Of a stretch of DNA of 64,000 nt, positions 34,930 to 44,649 are shown piece by piece. Both the position numbers and the translations under genes were made by a program. The DNA comes from an uncultured Lachnospiraceae bacterium (GTDB lineage Bacteria > Bacillota > Clostridia > Lachnospirales > Lachnospiraceae), in contig CAKRJH010000004.1 in assembly GCA_934351255.1 (NCBI GenBank), positions 120,812 to 184,811 of the forward strand, written 5' to 3'. Position 1 is the first letter of the stretch, and every line of letters starts with the position of its first letter. The notes beneath the pieces are model-generated. The model was given only the letters and a program-made list of their open reading frames with translations. It was not told where the DNA came from and ran no database searches.

Positions 34930-37092
34930 ATGCAGGACAATGAGAAAGAAAGCAGAGCAGATGGATATAAGAATCTGATGAATAAGTATGGTACTCAAGA
35001 TGATGTGTCAGAGCAGTATCGCTTTGAGAGTGATGATCCTGTAACAGATGTGGAACTCACACTGAACTACGAGGAAAACGGATTGTTCGCTAAGATAATA
35101 GATATCCCATCTGATGATGCTGTTAGTAGTGGATTTGAATATGGTGTAAATGATGTTGACTTGGAAACATTTATCAATGATTCACTTGACGAGTTGGACT
35201 TTGAGGGTGCAGCTTCTACAGCTATCAAATGGTCGAGACTATATGGCGGTTCGCTTATGGTGATGATAATTGATGATGGGAAACAGATTGATGAGCCTGT
35301 GGATTGGGATAATATCAGAGGAATTGATGAACTGCTTGTGTTTGAAAGACCTTTGATTACACCAGATTACAACAGCATATATAATCACGATCCAAAGACC
35401 GGTAAATGGTCGAAATTTGGAAAGCCTGAATTCTACGATGTATCTCCAATGTATGGCAAGCAGTTTCGTGTCCACGAAAGCAGGTGCCTATTGTTCAAGA
35501 ATGGAACATTGCCACAATCCAGCTCGAGGACAGAATATCGTTTCTTTGGCATGCCAGAGTACACGAGGATACATAAAGCCTTGCAGGAAACTGTTACATC
35601 GCATGGAAATGGAGTTAAACTGCTTGATAGGGCGGTACAAGCAATTTATAAGATGAATGACCTTGCCAACCTTCTGGAAACAGACGAGGGCGAGGATATT
35701 GTTCTTAGGAGACTGCGTATAATCGATATGGCGAAGGGCATCATCAATTCCATAGCTATTGATGCGAACGGAGAAGATTACGATTATAAGACTGTGACAT
35801 TTTCCGGAGTAAAGGATATTATCGATGCGACATGCAATATGCTTTCAGCAGTAACAAACATCCCACAGACGAAGCTCTTTGGAAGGTCACCAGCCGGCGA
35901 AAACTCCACCGGAGAGGGAGATATGGAGAACTATTACTCCTATGTGAATAAGATTCAGAAGTTGAACCTCAAAAGAAATCTTGGAGTACTGATTGATATT
36001 ATCTTGATTGCCGGAAAGTATAAGGGAGAGTTTGAGGAAATTCCTGACTATACTCTGAAATTCAAGCCTTTATGGAATTTGAGCGAAGCGGAGCAGGCGG
36101 GAGTAGATCAGACAAAGGCTGCAACGGAGCTTACAAAGGCACAGACAGCACAGGTTTATGTGGATATGCAGGCTCTTGACGCTTCGGAAGTCAGAAAACG
36201 TTTAGCTGAAAACGGAGAGTTTACAGTAAACGATATTTTGGATGATGAAGATGATTGGGAAGCAATGGTGGATGATGCTCCAACTAATGCAAATGAATCA
36301 GCAGAGACATCAAATACGGCATTGTCTGCAGAAGTGAAAGAGCCGCAGGAACAGGAAGAAACCGAGACTGATTCTGCGTTTGATACAGTTACTCCTACCG
36401 GATGCGGTGTCATTGTTGTAAAAGATGGGAAAGTGCTTGTTGGCACAAGGAAAGACAATGGACTTGTGTGTGGACCTGGAGGACATATTGAAATAGGGGA
36501 AACACCGGAAGATGCAGCCATAAGAGAAACAAGGGAAGAATTTGGCATCAATATAGCAAATATAATTCCGGTAACTTTGATTTCTGGTATGTCCGAACAA
36601 TATTGTCCTTCGCAGGTTTTTCTATGCACAGAGTATTATGGAAATCCAATATGCTTTAATACAGAGATGGAAGATGCTCGTTTTGAAGATATAGGAAGTG
36701 TTCTTGACATGGACTTATTCCTTCCGTTTAGACTTTCACTTGAGGACTTTCTAAGGCAACTGGATGAAATTCGGTTGACAGCTGAGGTAAGTCAAAGTAA
36801 TATGGAAGCAGACGGAGGCCCTGGTTCTGGAAGGTACCCGAAGGGTAGTGGAGGAAAGAATAAGAAGAGCAACTCTAAGAGAAAGAAAACCCAGTCCTTA
36901 CCAATGACTGCAAAGGAAAAGGCAAAGGTCACGCATGACATAAATAATGTGTATCATGCAAAGTACAAGGGAAAGAGAGTGTGCGCAATTCGCACGAGTT
37001 CAAATGAGCCAGATAGCCCTACATACTATTATAGATTCAAGAATCATGGATTTGATGATTACGATATATTCATGAAGACAGAGGAGGATTAG
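34930..37092 (+). CDS. Portal protein (DUF1073-like) fused to a Nudix hydrolase and a C-terminal module
   Basis: 720 residues in three parts. About 1-430: DUF1073-type portal (LYGGSLMVMIIDDG, SRCLLFKNGT, PAGENSTGEGDMENYY). About 485-620: a Nudix hydrolase with an intact box, G518 through I540 (GHIEIGE...RETREEFGI). About 637-720: a GPGSGRYPKGSG linker, basic stretch and a small C-terminal module (VTHDINNVYHAKYKGKRVCA). Portals form the DNA entry dodecamer. The added Nudix domain could hydrolyse a nucleotide pyrophosphate; its role is unknown. No stop or frameshift lies between the parts. Confidence 0.9.
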   Translation: MQDNEKESRADGYKNLMNKYGTQDDVSEQYRFESDDPVTDVELTLNYEENGLFAKIIDIPSDDAVSSGFEYGVNDVDLETFINDSLDELDFEGAASTAIKWSRLYGGSLMVMIIDDGKQIDEPVDWDNIRGIDELLVFERPLITPDYNSIYNHDPKTGKWSKFGKPEFYDVSPMYGKQFRVHESRCLLFKNGTLPQSSSRTEYRFFGMPEYTRIHKALQETVTSHGNGVKLLDRAVQAIYKMNDLANLLETDEGEDIVLRRLRIIDMAKGIINSIAIDANGEDYDYKTVTFSGVKDIIDATCNMLSAVTNIPQTKLFGRSPAGENSTGEGDMENYYSYVNKIQKLNLKRNLGVLIDIILIAGKYKGEFEEIPDYTLKFKPLWNLSEAEQAGVDQTKAATELTKAQTAQVYVDMQALDASEVRKRLAENGEFTVNDILDDEDDWEAMVDDAPTNANESAETSNTALSAEVKEPQEQEETETDSAFDTVTPTGCGVIVVKDGKVLVGTRKDNGLVCGPGGHIEIGETPEDAAIRETREEFGINIANIIPVTLISGMSEQYCPSQVFLCTEYYGNPICFNTEMEDARFEDIGSVLDMDLFLPFRLSLEDFLRQLDEIRLTAEVSQSNMEADGGPGSGRYPKGSGGKNKKSNSKRKKTQSLPMTAKEKAKVTHDINNVYHAKYKGKRVCAIRTSSNEPDSPTYYYRFKNHGFDDYDIFMKTEED

Positions 37093-37096
37093 ACCG

Positions 37097-37279
37097 ATGG
37101 ATGAATTGAAGAAACTTCTGGAGAATGTAAGTGATACTTATGATGATTTTGTTGGCTGCGTTTTGTGTGCAGTTAAGCATGATGATGAGGATATCCGGAA
37201 AGTAAAAGATTACATCAAGGAAGATCCTGCAAGAAAGAGTGATGATATTTTAGAATATCTGGATGAACTTGGAATATAA
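37097..37279 (+). CDS. Small acidic protein after the portal fusion
   Basis: 60 residues, acidic and helical, 4 bp after the portal stop and right before a terminator. No domain recognised. Its placement after a protein with a variable C-terminal module resembles an immunity gene, but this is only positional. Confidence 0.55.
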   Translation: MDELKKLLENVSDTYDDFVGCVLCAVKHDDEDIRKVKDYIKEDPARKSDDILEYLDELGI

Positions 37280-37284
37280 GATAC

Positions 37285-37315
37285 GAGCCTTGCGAGTGTG
37301 AGGCTCTTTTCTTTT
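37285..37315 (+). terminator. Terminator after the portal unit
   Basis: Stem GAGCCT/AGGCTC with a 10-nt loop and TTTTCTTTT tail. A second weak hairpin (TGCC/GGCA, 37324-37343) and T-run follow. Confidence 0.7.
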
Positions 37316-37407
37316 GCCCTGTAGTGCCGCTAATCGTGGCATTATGGGGCTTTTTTAGTGTCAGCAGTGAAATAGACGATTGCAAGCATAATTCCAAATA
37401 AGAGGCA

Positions 37408-38349
37408 ATGAGAGAAGGTGATAGCTTGGATGAAATGTTACGAAAAGAATTACTTCGGTCTGAATTGAAAGAGAAAAACAAAGGAAAACGGATTATCCCG
37501 TGTAAATACAGACCTAAGTATCCGGACAGTGCGGAAAGAGAATATATGCGATTGGTAAATGCATATATGGCTATCGAGAAAGAGGTGCTTATGAAGTATA
37601 TGCCAGATATAAAGCAAATACTTAATGAGGGCACGCAGCTTCGTGCGGATTCAAAGAAAGATAATGAGCAGAAACGCAGGACAGCACGATTTTCAGCTTT
37701 AGACAATACAATAGTTCGCCTCACAATTCTTTTTAAGACAATCCAAAGAGAACTGGATGCCGCTTTTGGACTTTACGACTTGAAAAGACAGATAAATATA
37801 ATTGCCAACCTAGACCATAAGCTCACCGTTAAAGAGTGGAAGAAAGCGGTAAGCAAGACATTGGGTATTAATTTGCTTGATGATTATTATTCTGGAGAAT
37901 ATTACGCAAAGATGTTGGAAAAATGGGTGTCTGATAATGTGGATTTAATAAAGACTGTTCCAAATCAATCTCTCGATAGAATGAAAGAACTGGTATATGA
38001 AAACTACATGAAAGGAACGACTACAACCAATATTGTAAAAGAGATTCAGCGGCAATACGGAATGAGTAAGCGTCATGCAAAGCTGATTGCCAGAGACCAA
38101 ACGGCAAAGCTTAATGCAGATATTACGGAGAGCCAGCAGAGGGATGCGGGTGTGCCAAAGTATGAATGGTCTGGAGTAATGGATAGACGAGAGCGGAAAA
38201 GCCATAGAGAGCTGGAAGGAAAGATAATCAGCTGGGACAATCCGCCAGATGTAGGAAATGGCAGAAAATGCCATCCTGGACAGGATTATCAATGCCGGTG
38301 TTGCGCAATTCCGGTGTTTGATATAGATAATCTGGATTTGCCAGTTTGA
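37408..38349 (+). CDS. Minor head protein (SPP1 gp7/MuF-like)
   Basis: 313 residues. The C-terminal MuF domain has ARDQTAKLNADITESQQRDAG, a YEWSG...RKSHRELEGKIISWDNPP core and the Cys-rich end GRKCHPGQDYQCRC. Such proteins enter the procapsid with the portal. The start could instead be the TTG at 37426, which has AGAAGGTGAT in better spacing. Confidence 0.88.
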   Translation: MREGDSLDEMLRKELLRSELKEKNKGKRIIPCKYRPKYPDSAEREYMRLVNAYMAIEKEVLMKYMPDIKQILNEGTQLRADSKKDNEQKRRTARFSALDNTIVRLTILFKTIQRELDAAFGLYDLKRQINIIANLDHKLTVKEWKKAVSKTLGINLLDDYYSGEYYAKMLEKWVSDNVDLIKTVPNQSLDRMKELVYENYMKGTTTTNIVKEIQRQYGMSKRHAKLIARDQTAKLNADITESQQRDAGVPKYEWSGVMDRRERKSHRELEGKIISWDNPPDVGNGRKCHPGQDYQCRCCAIPVFDIDNLDLPV

Positions 38350-38398
38350 AAGGAAGTGGTTGCATTGAAAAAGTGACAGAAAGCAGGAGGTGCAGAAA

Positions 38399-39748
38399 GT
38401 GAAGCTGAAACGAATTGACAGCATTTCCATGGATCAGACTTATTACACAGATGAAGGCTATCTTGTAGATCACCCAATTGTGACTACATGTGGCATATTT
38501 GAGTATAAGAATGATGATGGAAGCACACGGAGGGAACTCCGATTGCCTGAGAATGTCTTTGACAAGAAATCGTTGGAGAGTTACAAGGGCAAACCAATCA
38601 TCATTACACATGATGCTGGAGAAGTGGATAAGGAGAATGTCCGCAGAGAACAGATAGGCACAATTATGAGTGAAGGATACAGGGATGGAGATAGCGTTCG
38701 CTGTGAGATTATTATTCATGATACAAATGCTTTGAAAAGTTGCGGATTGAAAGAGTTATCCCTTGGATACAGCCTTGATACTGATGATACTCCGGGAGTA
38801 TATCACGGAGAGAAATACGATTGTATTCAGAAAAATATCGAAATCAATCATCTTGCACTTGTCGGAGAAGCAAGAGCGGGAGAAACTGCTCGCTTGAATA
38901 TCGATGGCAAGGATGATGATACACAAATCTTAAAAGGAGGCAAAGTAATTATGTACAAACCTAATTCAAAAGGCCGAAGAGCTGATGAGGGCGAAGAGCT
39001 TACACCAGAAGAGATGGAAGCTGCTATTGCTTTATTCAAGGCTCAGAAAGCCGCAAATCAGGCAACTGGTGAGGGAGTTGATGGAGAAGATCCAGAGGAA
39101 ACACCAGCAGCCAATCCGGAGGAAAATGGAGAACCGGAAAAGACACCCGTTGAAAAGGTCAAGGAGAATATTGACCGCAGAGATGCTGAGGGTGATGGTA
39201 TGTCGCCAGAGGATATTATTGCAGAGCAGAAAGCAGACCTTGATACTCTCTTGCAGGAGATTGACAAGATGCAGGCTCAGAGCGATATGAATGGTGATGA
39301 AGGAGAAGACGCTGGAGAGAAAGAAGAAACTGCTCCTACAGACGAAAACACAGATTCGGATGATGAGGGAGCGGGTGCAGAATGCGATCCGGAGAAACAG
39401 AAAGGAGTAAACATGGATTCTGTGGATAAAATTATTCAGGACCGCCTTGATGTGTGCCGAATGGCTGACCGATTAAACCTTGATGGAGTTGAGGGACTTT
39501 CGGTAAGAGAAGGAAGAAAACGCATTATCAAGGCAGTTAATCCGAAGATGAATCTTGATGGAAAGAGCGACAGCTATATCAATGCAGCTTATGACATTGC
39601 AAAGCAGTCATTCCATGAGAGAAAGAGCACTAATGATCAGAGAGAGAGAATTGCAGCTGATAAGGTCCGCAAGGATGCAAAAGAGGTTAGTAATTCAACA
39701 TCTGCTCGTAAGAAAATGATTGCGAATATGACAGGAGGTAGAAAGTAA
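38399..39748 (+). CDS. DUF2213 phage protein (capsid maturation protease/scaffold region)
   Basis: 449 residues from GTG 38399 (AGGAGG upstream). The N-terminal 190 residues match DUF2213: YLVDHPIVTTCGIFEY, GKPIIITHDAGEVD, LKELSLGYSLDTD, IEINHLALVGEARAG. This resembles a prohead protease fold. The acidic low-complexity C-terminal part (about 200-360) resembles a scaffold. So maturation protease plus scaffold in one chain is likely. Confidence 0.82.
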   Translation: MKLKRIDSISMDQTYYTDEGYLVDHPIVTTCGIFEYKNDDGSTRRELRLPENVFDKKSLESYKGKPIIITHDAGEVDKENVRREQIGTIMSEGYRDGDSVRCEIIIHDTNALKSCGLKELSLGYSLDTDDTPGVYHGEKYDCIQKNIEINHLALVGEARAGETARLNIDGKDDDTQILKGGKVIMYKPNSKGRRADEGEELTPEEMEAAIALFKAQKAANQATGEGVDGEDPEETPAANPEENGEPEKTPVEKVKENIDRRDAEGDGMSPEDIIAEQKADLDTLLQEIDKMQAQSDMNGDEGEDAGEKEETAPTDENTDSDDEGAGAECDPEKQKGVNMDSVDKIIQDRLDVCRMADRLNLDGVEGLSVREGRKRIIKAVNPKMNLDGKSDSYINAAYDIAKQSFHERKSTNDQRERIAADKVRKDAKEVSNSTSARKKMIANMTGGRK

Positions 39749-40260
39749 TGAGCACAGCAGTACAGACAAGTTATGGCTTTGGCTTTCCTAAAGGAGTGGC
39801 CGGCGGGCTGTTTGATTTATCGGCCCATGATGTTACAACAAGACAGGCAGAAGGTGATGGTGTTGCCTTTGGTCTTGGTGTTGTCGTTGGAACAAATAAA
39901 GGCACTGACGTAAAACTTCCGGCAACAGGTGCAACATCTGATGATTTTGAGGGTGTTGTAGTACACAATTCTGTTATGGTGGAAAAGGATATGGATAACA
40001 ATGTTTCCATCAACAGCAAGCGTACAGTAGGCTGCCTTCATTTTGGAAGAATTTGGGTGCAGACTGGAGCAGCAGCTAAACCTGCATACAAGGAGAAGGT
40101 TTACTTAATTACGGATGGTGATGAGGCAGGAAAGTTCACAACATCTGCAGATACAGCAACCAAGGTGGAAGTAAATGCTATTTTCCTTGGAGAAACTGAT
40201 AATGGCATTGCAAACGCAGAGTTCAGACCGGGTGCGGTTGTGAAAGCTGCGGAGAAATAA
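39748..40260 (+). CDS. Head decoration/structural cement protein
   Basis: 170 residues, beta-rich. Sits directly between DUF2213 protein and the capsid gene, where Gp24-like cement proteins occur. GRIWVQTGAAAKPAYKEKVYLI fits that family. Start shares the last base of the upstream stop. Confidence 0.75.
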   Translation: MSTAVQTSYGFGFPKGVAGGLFDLSAHDVTTRQAEGDGVAFGLGVVVGTNKGTDVKLPATGATSDDFEGVVVHNSVMVEKDMDNNVSINSKRTVGCLHFGRIWVQTGAAAKPAYKEKVYLITDGDEAGKFTTSADTATKVEVNAIFLGETDNGIANAEFRPGAVVKAAEK

Positions 40261-40277
40261 GAAGGAGGTATTCACGA

Positions 40278-41291
40278 ATGAAAGATTTTAACATGGATGA
40301 TTACAGTGCATTAAAGGGCTCTACCCTTGTTAAGGGGCTTGCGGGAAGTGAGCAGCTTCGTTTTGATAGTGTTGAATCTGCAACTGTATTCTTTGCCAGA
40401 GAACTTGATCAGGTAAAGACAAAGACTTATGACAAGCAGTATCCGGAGCTCTCTGCATTGTCTTACTTCCCTATCACTTCTGAGGTTAATGAGGGAGCAG
40501 AAACCACAACATATTACAGCTATGATATTACCGGTATGGCGGCAATCATTAACAATTATGCCACAGACCTTCCTAGAGTTGATGTACAGGGCGAATCTCA
40601 CACTGCTTCTATTAAGTCTGTCGGTGACAGCTATGGTTACAATGTGCAGGAAATGAGAGCTTCCAGAATGGCAGGAAAGTCTCTTGATGCCAGAAAAGGT
40701 GCAGCTGCAAGAAGAGCGTCAGATTATATGGTTAATAAGATTGCTTTTGCAGGCGATAAGAAACATAACCTCGTCGGCATTTTCTCTGATGGTACCGACA
40801 TTCCTCTGTACACTTTGTCCGAGGTTGAAGTTGATGGAAAGAAGTACACAGACTGGGCACATAAGACTGCTGATCAGATTCTTGATGATATCAATGGCAT
40901 GCAGAAATTTGTTGACAAGATTACAATGTCTATCGAAAAGCCTGATACATTAGCTCTTCCATCGTACATTTACATGGATCTTTCAACAAGGAGAATTCCA
41001 GATACGGAGACTACTGTACTCAGCTTTATCAAAGAACATGCACCATACTTAAAGAACTTCGAGAGCATGGCAGAGTTACAGGATTCCGCTACTGATATCA
41101 ATCCTACAGGAAAGAATGTTGCATTTATGTACACGAAGGATCCGGAAAAGTTCAGTTTGGAAATTCCGCTTCCGTTCTACCAGTACCCATTGCAGGTCCA
41201 GAAACTCGAGACAGAGATTCCTTGCGAAACAAGAACTGCTGGACTTATCATTTATTATCCGTTATCAATGCTTCTTGCATACGGAATTTAA
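40278..41291 (+). CDS. Major capsid protein (DUF2184-like)
   Basis: 337 residues with DUF2184 features: FFARELDQVKTKTYDKQYPEL, YYSYDITGMAAIINNYATDLP, and the late SMLLAYGI end. HK97-like fold by family. Strong RBS AAGGAGG. It would form the icosahedral shell. Confidence 0.88.
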   Translation: MKDFNMDDYSALKGSTLVKGLAGSEQLRFDSVESATVFFARELDQVKTKTYDKQYPELSALSYFPITSEVNEGAETTTYYSYDITGMAAIINNYATDLPRVDVQGESHTASIKSVGDSYGYNVQEMRASRMAGKSLDARKGAAARRASDYMVNKIAFAGDKKHNLVGIFSDGTDIPLYTLSEVEVDGKKYTDWAHKTADQILDDINGMQKFVDKITMSIEKPDTLALPSYIYMDLSTRRIPDTETTVLSFIKEHAPYLKNFESMAELQDSATDINPTGKNVAFMYTKDPEKFSLEIPLPFYQYPLQVQKLETEIPCETRTAGLIIYYPLSMLLAYGI

Positions 41292-41306
41292 GGAGGAAAT
41301 GACATT

Positions 41307-41702
41307 ATGAAGATTATCAATAAATCGAGAAAGATTATCGGAATCAACGGAGAGCCACTCCTTCCTGGAGCGGATTTAGAGTTACCGGAGGGAATGGAAA
41401 CCCATCCGGTAATTTCTTACTATCTGCAGAAAGGGATTGTGGTTGACTCCCAGAATGTCTCTGCGGAGGAGAAAACAGGTATTAGTGACCTTGAAAAAGC
41501 TCGTATCGAAGAGGAAGCTATTGCAAAGTATAAGGCAGAGCAGGAAAAGGCAGCAAAGACCAAGGAAGCTGAGATTAAAGCTGTAAAGACCATGAAGAAA
41601 GATGACCTTCTTACAAAAGCTGTAGGGATGGGACTTGAGGTAACGGACGATGATACCGTTGATACTCTAAAGGAGAAAATTGTAGCCGAACTCAGCAAGT
41701 AG
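41307..41702 (+). CDS. Head-region protein with SAP-like C terminus
   Basis: 131 residues: a short beta N terminus, a charged helix (about 50-95), and a C-terminal MKKDDLLTKAVGMGLEV...TVDTLKEKIVAEL helix-loop-helix that resembles a SAP/Rho-N-like nucleic-acid binding motif. Located between capsid and connector genes. Confidence 0.6.
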   Translation: MKIINKSRKIIGINGEPLLPGADLELPEGMETHPVISYYLQKGIVVDSQNVSAEEKTGISDLEKARIEEEAIAKYKAEQEKAAKTKEAEIKAVKTMKKDDLLTKAVGMGLEVTDDDTVDTLKEKIVAELSK

Positions 41703-41714
41703 GAGGTGACCATT

Positions 41715-42104
41715 GTGGATGCCTTTGAAATTATAAGAAAGACTATGGACGAGTTTGCAGATGTACCAGATGATACAGTACAGACTTTCATATCTCTTGC
41801 AGAGCCACTTATCAGCAAAAAGAGGTTCAGAAAGTTGTATCCGCAGGCTTTGGCATATTTAGCGGCACATAAAATGAAAATGTCTGGTTTAGGAAAGACA
41901 ATCGGCATAGGAACGATAGGGGACACCATTGGATTATCTTCTGTTTCGGAAGGTGAGACATCGGTGTCCTTTTCCAATAATCAGGCAGGAAACACTGCGA
42001 CGGATTCGGAATTCGGATTAACGGTGTATGGTATGCAGTATCTTAATTTGAGAAAGCGCTGCATTGTCACAATTGTGTCGGCGGGTGTGGACTGTGGCGG
42101 TTAA
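41715..42104 (+). CDS. DUF4054 head-tail connector
   Basis: 129 residues from GTG 41715, 8 nt after AGGAGG. FADVPDDTVQTFISLAEPLISKKRF and YPQALAYLAAHKMKMSG are the DUF4054 pattern of helical connectors below the portal. Confidence 0.8.
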   Translation: MDAFEIIRKTMDEFADVPDDTVQTFISLAEPLISKKRFRKLYPQALAYLAAHKMKMSGLGKTIGIGTIGDTIGLSSVSEGETSVSFSNNQAGNTATDSEFGLTVYGMQYLNLRKRCIVTIVSAGVDCGG

Positions 42105-42558
42105 GATTAAAGAGAAGGTTACTGCAGATGGCAAGAAATTTCAGAAAATGTTGGAGGACCTTAATAAACTTGAGGTTCGTATCGGCATACAACAGGGGGC
42201 AGGCAGCGAGGATGGTGTTGATTTAGTTGATATAGCAATGTTCAATGAACTCGGCACTGTCCATATCCCGTCAAGACCTTTCCTGCGAGATAGTGTCGAT
42301 GCACATTCACCAGAAATCAATGCCTTTTTGCAGTCAATGAGAACACAGCTGGTAAAAGGTGGCTCTGCCGAAGACGTGTTAAAGAAAATAGGTGTGTTTC
42401 AGAAAGGCTTGATTCAGAAAGAAATCGTTAATGGTAATTTTGTCCCAAACTCGCCAGAAACAATCAGGCGGAAGGGTTCTGATAAACCATTGATTGATAC
42501 CGGTCGTATGAGGCAGTCTATTAACTATGTAATACAGGAGAAAGGAGGTTCTGACTAA
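42094..42558 (+). CDS. Gp10-like head-tail joining protein
   Basis: 154 residues from a GTG. VRIGIQQGAG, FNELGTVHIPSRPFLRDSVD and PLIDTGRMRQSINY match the HK97 gp10/phage virion morphogenesis family. RBS is weak; translation is probably coupled to the connector gene it overlaps. Confidence 0.8.
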   Translation: MAVKIKEKVTADGKKFQKMLEDLNKLEVRIGIQQGAGSEDGVDLVDIAMFNELGTVHIPSRPFLRDSVDAHSPEINAFLQSMRTQLVKGGSAEDVLKKIGVFQKGLIQKEIVNGNFVPNSPETIRRKGSDKPLIDTGRMRQSINYVIQEKGGSD

Positions 42559-42935
42559 TGCCATTTTTTGGTAGTACATACACATTAAGAAGATATGGAG
42601 AAGACAAGATTATAGATGGTTATCCAACAGCGGGGTATGAAGATATCCAGGTTGTTCTTGATGTGCAGACTTTATCTGATGATGAAGTTATAGAGGCTGG
42701 TGGAAGCAGGGATGAGGAAATGTTGAAAACTTTTGGAGATTTCCCTGTTAGAACATCAAAACAGGAAGAATGTGTTAGGTCAGACCAGCTTCTGTATGAT
42801 GGAAGATGGTTTGAATGTATGTCTTCTCGCCTAAGCAGGAATACAATTTTGAAGCATTGGACATCAACATTTAAGCTGATACCAGTCAGCGAGAACAAAG
42901 AGCCGAGCAATTCTGAAATGGAGGAAACAGAATGA
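42558..42935 (+). CDS. Head closure/joining protein
   Basis: 125 residues, beta-rich, no strong family call. Its place between the gp10-like and neck terminator genes suggests head closure. Start overlaps the preceding stop. Confidence 0.6.
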   Translation: MPFFGSTYTLRRYGEDKIIDGYPTAGYEDIQVVLDVQTLSDDEVIEAGGSRDEEMLKTFGDFPVRTSKQEECVRSDQLLYDGRWFECMSSRLSRNTILKHWTSTFKLIPVSENKEPSNSEMEETE

Positions 42936-43522
42936 CATTTTCGGAGGTTAAGAAGTTCATTTACGAACTTGTTAAGCGATATCATCCAGGAGCGATGGTG
43001 GTGTGGACGAAAACCAAAGGTGTAACACCTAAACCGCCATATATAACGCTTGGATATAGCAATTTGAATAGGTCAGCCTTTCCTTTGTCAGACGATGAAA
43101 GAGAACATAGATATTACAATTATGATTTCATTTTTGAAATCAACTTATATACTGTTGGGAAAGAGGTAAAAGCTGGAAATGGAAGCTACTTTGAGAATAC
43201 AGCAGTAGAAGATTTGGAAGAATTTATCAGATTTCTTGATTCGGATGGAATTACAGAAGAATTGGCTGAAAAGAATGTAACTATTGTTATGAATCCACCA
43301 ATAAGAGATTTATCAGAGCTGATCGGAGATACGAAATTCAATTATCGTTCCATGTGCGAATTCACAATAACATTTGTCGGATTGGCTGATGGAAAGTATG
43401 GAGTATCTGGAATTCAAACCGTTCCGAATCCAAGCGGTGGAGGAATGAAGGAATTTGTAGAGGCAGAAACCTATGCAATAGAAGAAATAAGAATACAGGA
43501 GGAAACAGACAATGGCAATTAG
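42932..43522 (+). CDS. Neck terminator protein
   Basis: 196 residues. PKPPYITLGYSN, YNYDFIFEINLYTVGKE and MCEFTITFVGLAD match the LIC_12616-like neck terminator family of contractile-tail phages. It precedes the sheath gene. Confidence 0.78.
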   Translation: MTFSEVKKFIYELVKRYHPGAMVVWTKTKGVTPKPPYITLGYSNLNRSAFPLSDDEREHRYYNYDFIFEINLYTVGKEVKAGNGSYFENTAVEDLEEFIRFLDSDGITEELAEKNVTIVMNPPIRDLSELIGDTKFNYRSMCEFTITFVGLADGKYGVSGIQTVPNPSGGGMKEFVEAETYAIEEIRIQEETDNGN

Positions 43523-44633
43523 AAATAATCTTGATGATATTGTTAATGTAGACATTGAGATTTCTACTCCGGGTTCAAGTGACGAAAGTTTCAACAATGT
43601 ATTACTTGTTGTTGAAGGACCTGTTGTTGGAAAGAAATCAACTGACAATATCGGAACAAAAGTCATTAGCGTAGCGCAGGCAGGAGAACTTGCGGACTAT
43701 GGCTTTTCAACAGAATCACAGGCATACATTATGGCGAATGTGGCATTTTCACAATCACCAAAGCCAAGTCTTGTTTATGTTATTGCGAGACAGGTTGTGA
43801 GTGATGAAAGCGATCCTGTTACATATGAGAAAATTAGCGTCACTCTTGACAGGGCGAAAGAAGCTGGCGGATGGTATGGAATTGCTTTATCAAAAGCATT
43901 TCTTAATAAAGCAGATATTGAAGAAACAATCAAATGGACAGAAGCCAATAAGAAGATCTTTGGATTTACATTTGTTGAGCAGACTTTGCCAGTTAGCACA
44001 ACGAATTATTTCCGCAGCTTTGCTGTCTATGGAGGTGGTGTCCCTGATGTTGAGGAAACACCGGACGAAAATTATTATATTTCGTTGGCAATGATGGCTA
44101 AGTGCTTTGGATATGATCCAGGAAGTGAAACATGGGGATTAAAACAACTGGCTGCGGTATATCCGTGCAAGTTATCAACTGATATGAAAAAATACTGTGA
44201 TGGAAACTATGTCACATATTTTACAACTTATGCTAAAAAGAACGTTACAAGTTCGATGGGCGGTAAGGTGCTTGGAAACGAATGGATTGACACAATTCGA
44301 TTCAGAGATTGGCTAAAGAATGACATGCAGGAAAGAGTATTTAATCTTCTTGTGTTGAACACGAAAGTGCCTTTTACTGATGAAGGTATTACTGCGATTG
44401 AAGGTAAGATGGAAGAATCGTTAAAAGTGGGGCAGAAAGTAGGGGGTGTTGCTCCAACTGAGTATGACGACGATGATAACGAGATTCCAGGATATACAAT
44501 TATCGTACCTTCGTCTGCAAGTATGAGTGATGTAGAAAAGGCATCCCGACAGTTAACAGGCTGCAAATTTACAGCTAAATTAGCTGGAGCAATCCAGGTT
44601 GTAAATATCAATGGAAATCTTGTGTACGCATAG
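43512..44633 (+). CDS. Tail sheath protein (DUF3383-like)
   Basis: 373 residues with FNNVLLVVEGPVVG, DYGFSTESQAYIMANVAFSQSPKP and SSASMSDVEKASRQLTGCKFTAKLAGAIQ, the DUF3383 sheath pattern. It makes the contractile sheath and identifies the tail as a myovirus tail. Start overlaps the preceding gene by 11 bp. Confidence 0.88.
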   Translation: MAIRNNLDDIVNVDIEISTPGSSDESFNNVLLVVEGPVVGKKSTDNIGTKVISVAQAGELADYGFSTESQAYIMANVAFSQSPKPSLVYVIARQVVSDESDPVTYEKISVTLDRAKEAGGWYGIALSKAFLNKADIEETIKWTEANKKIFGFTFVEQTLPVSTTNYFRSFAVYGGGVPDVEETPDENYYISLAMMAKCFGYDPGSETWGLKQLAAVYPCKLSTDMKKYCDGNYVTYFTTYAKKNVTSSMGGKVLGNEWIDTIRFRDWLKNDMQERVFNLLVLNTKVPFTDEGITAIEGKMEESLKVGQKVGGVAPTEYDDDDNEIPGYTIIVPSSASMSDVEKASRQLTGCKFTAKLAGAIQVVNINGNLVYA

Positions 44634-44649
44634 AAGGAGGTGAAGGTTA

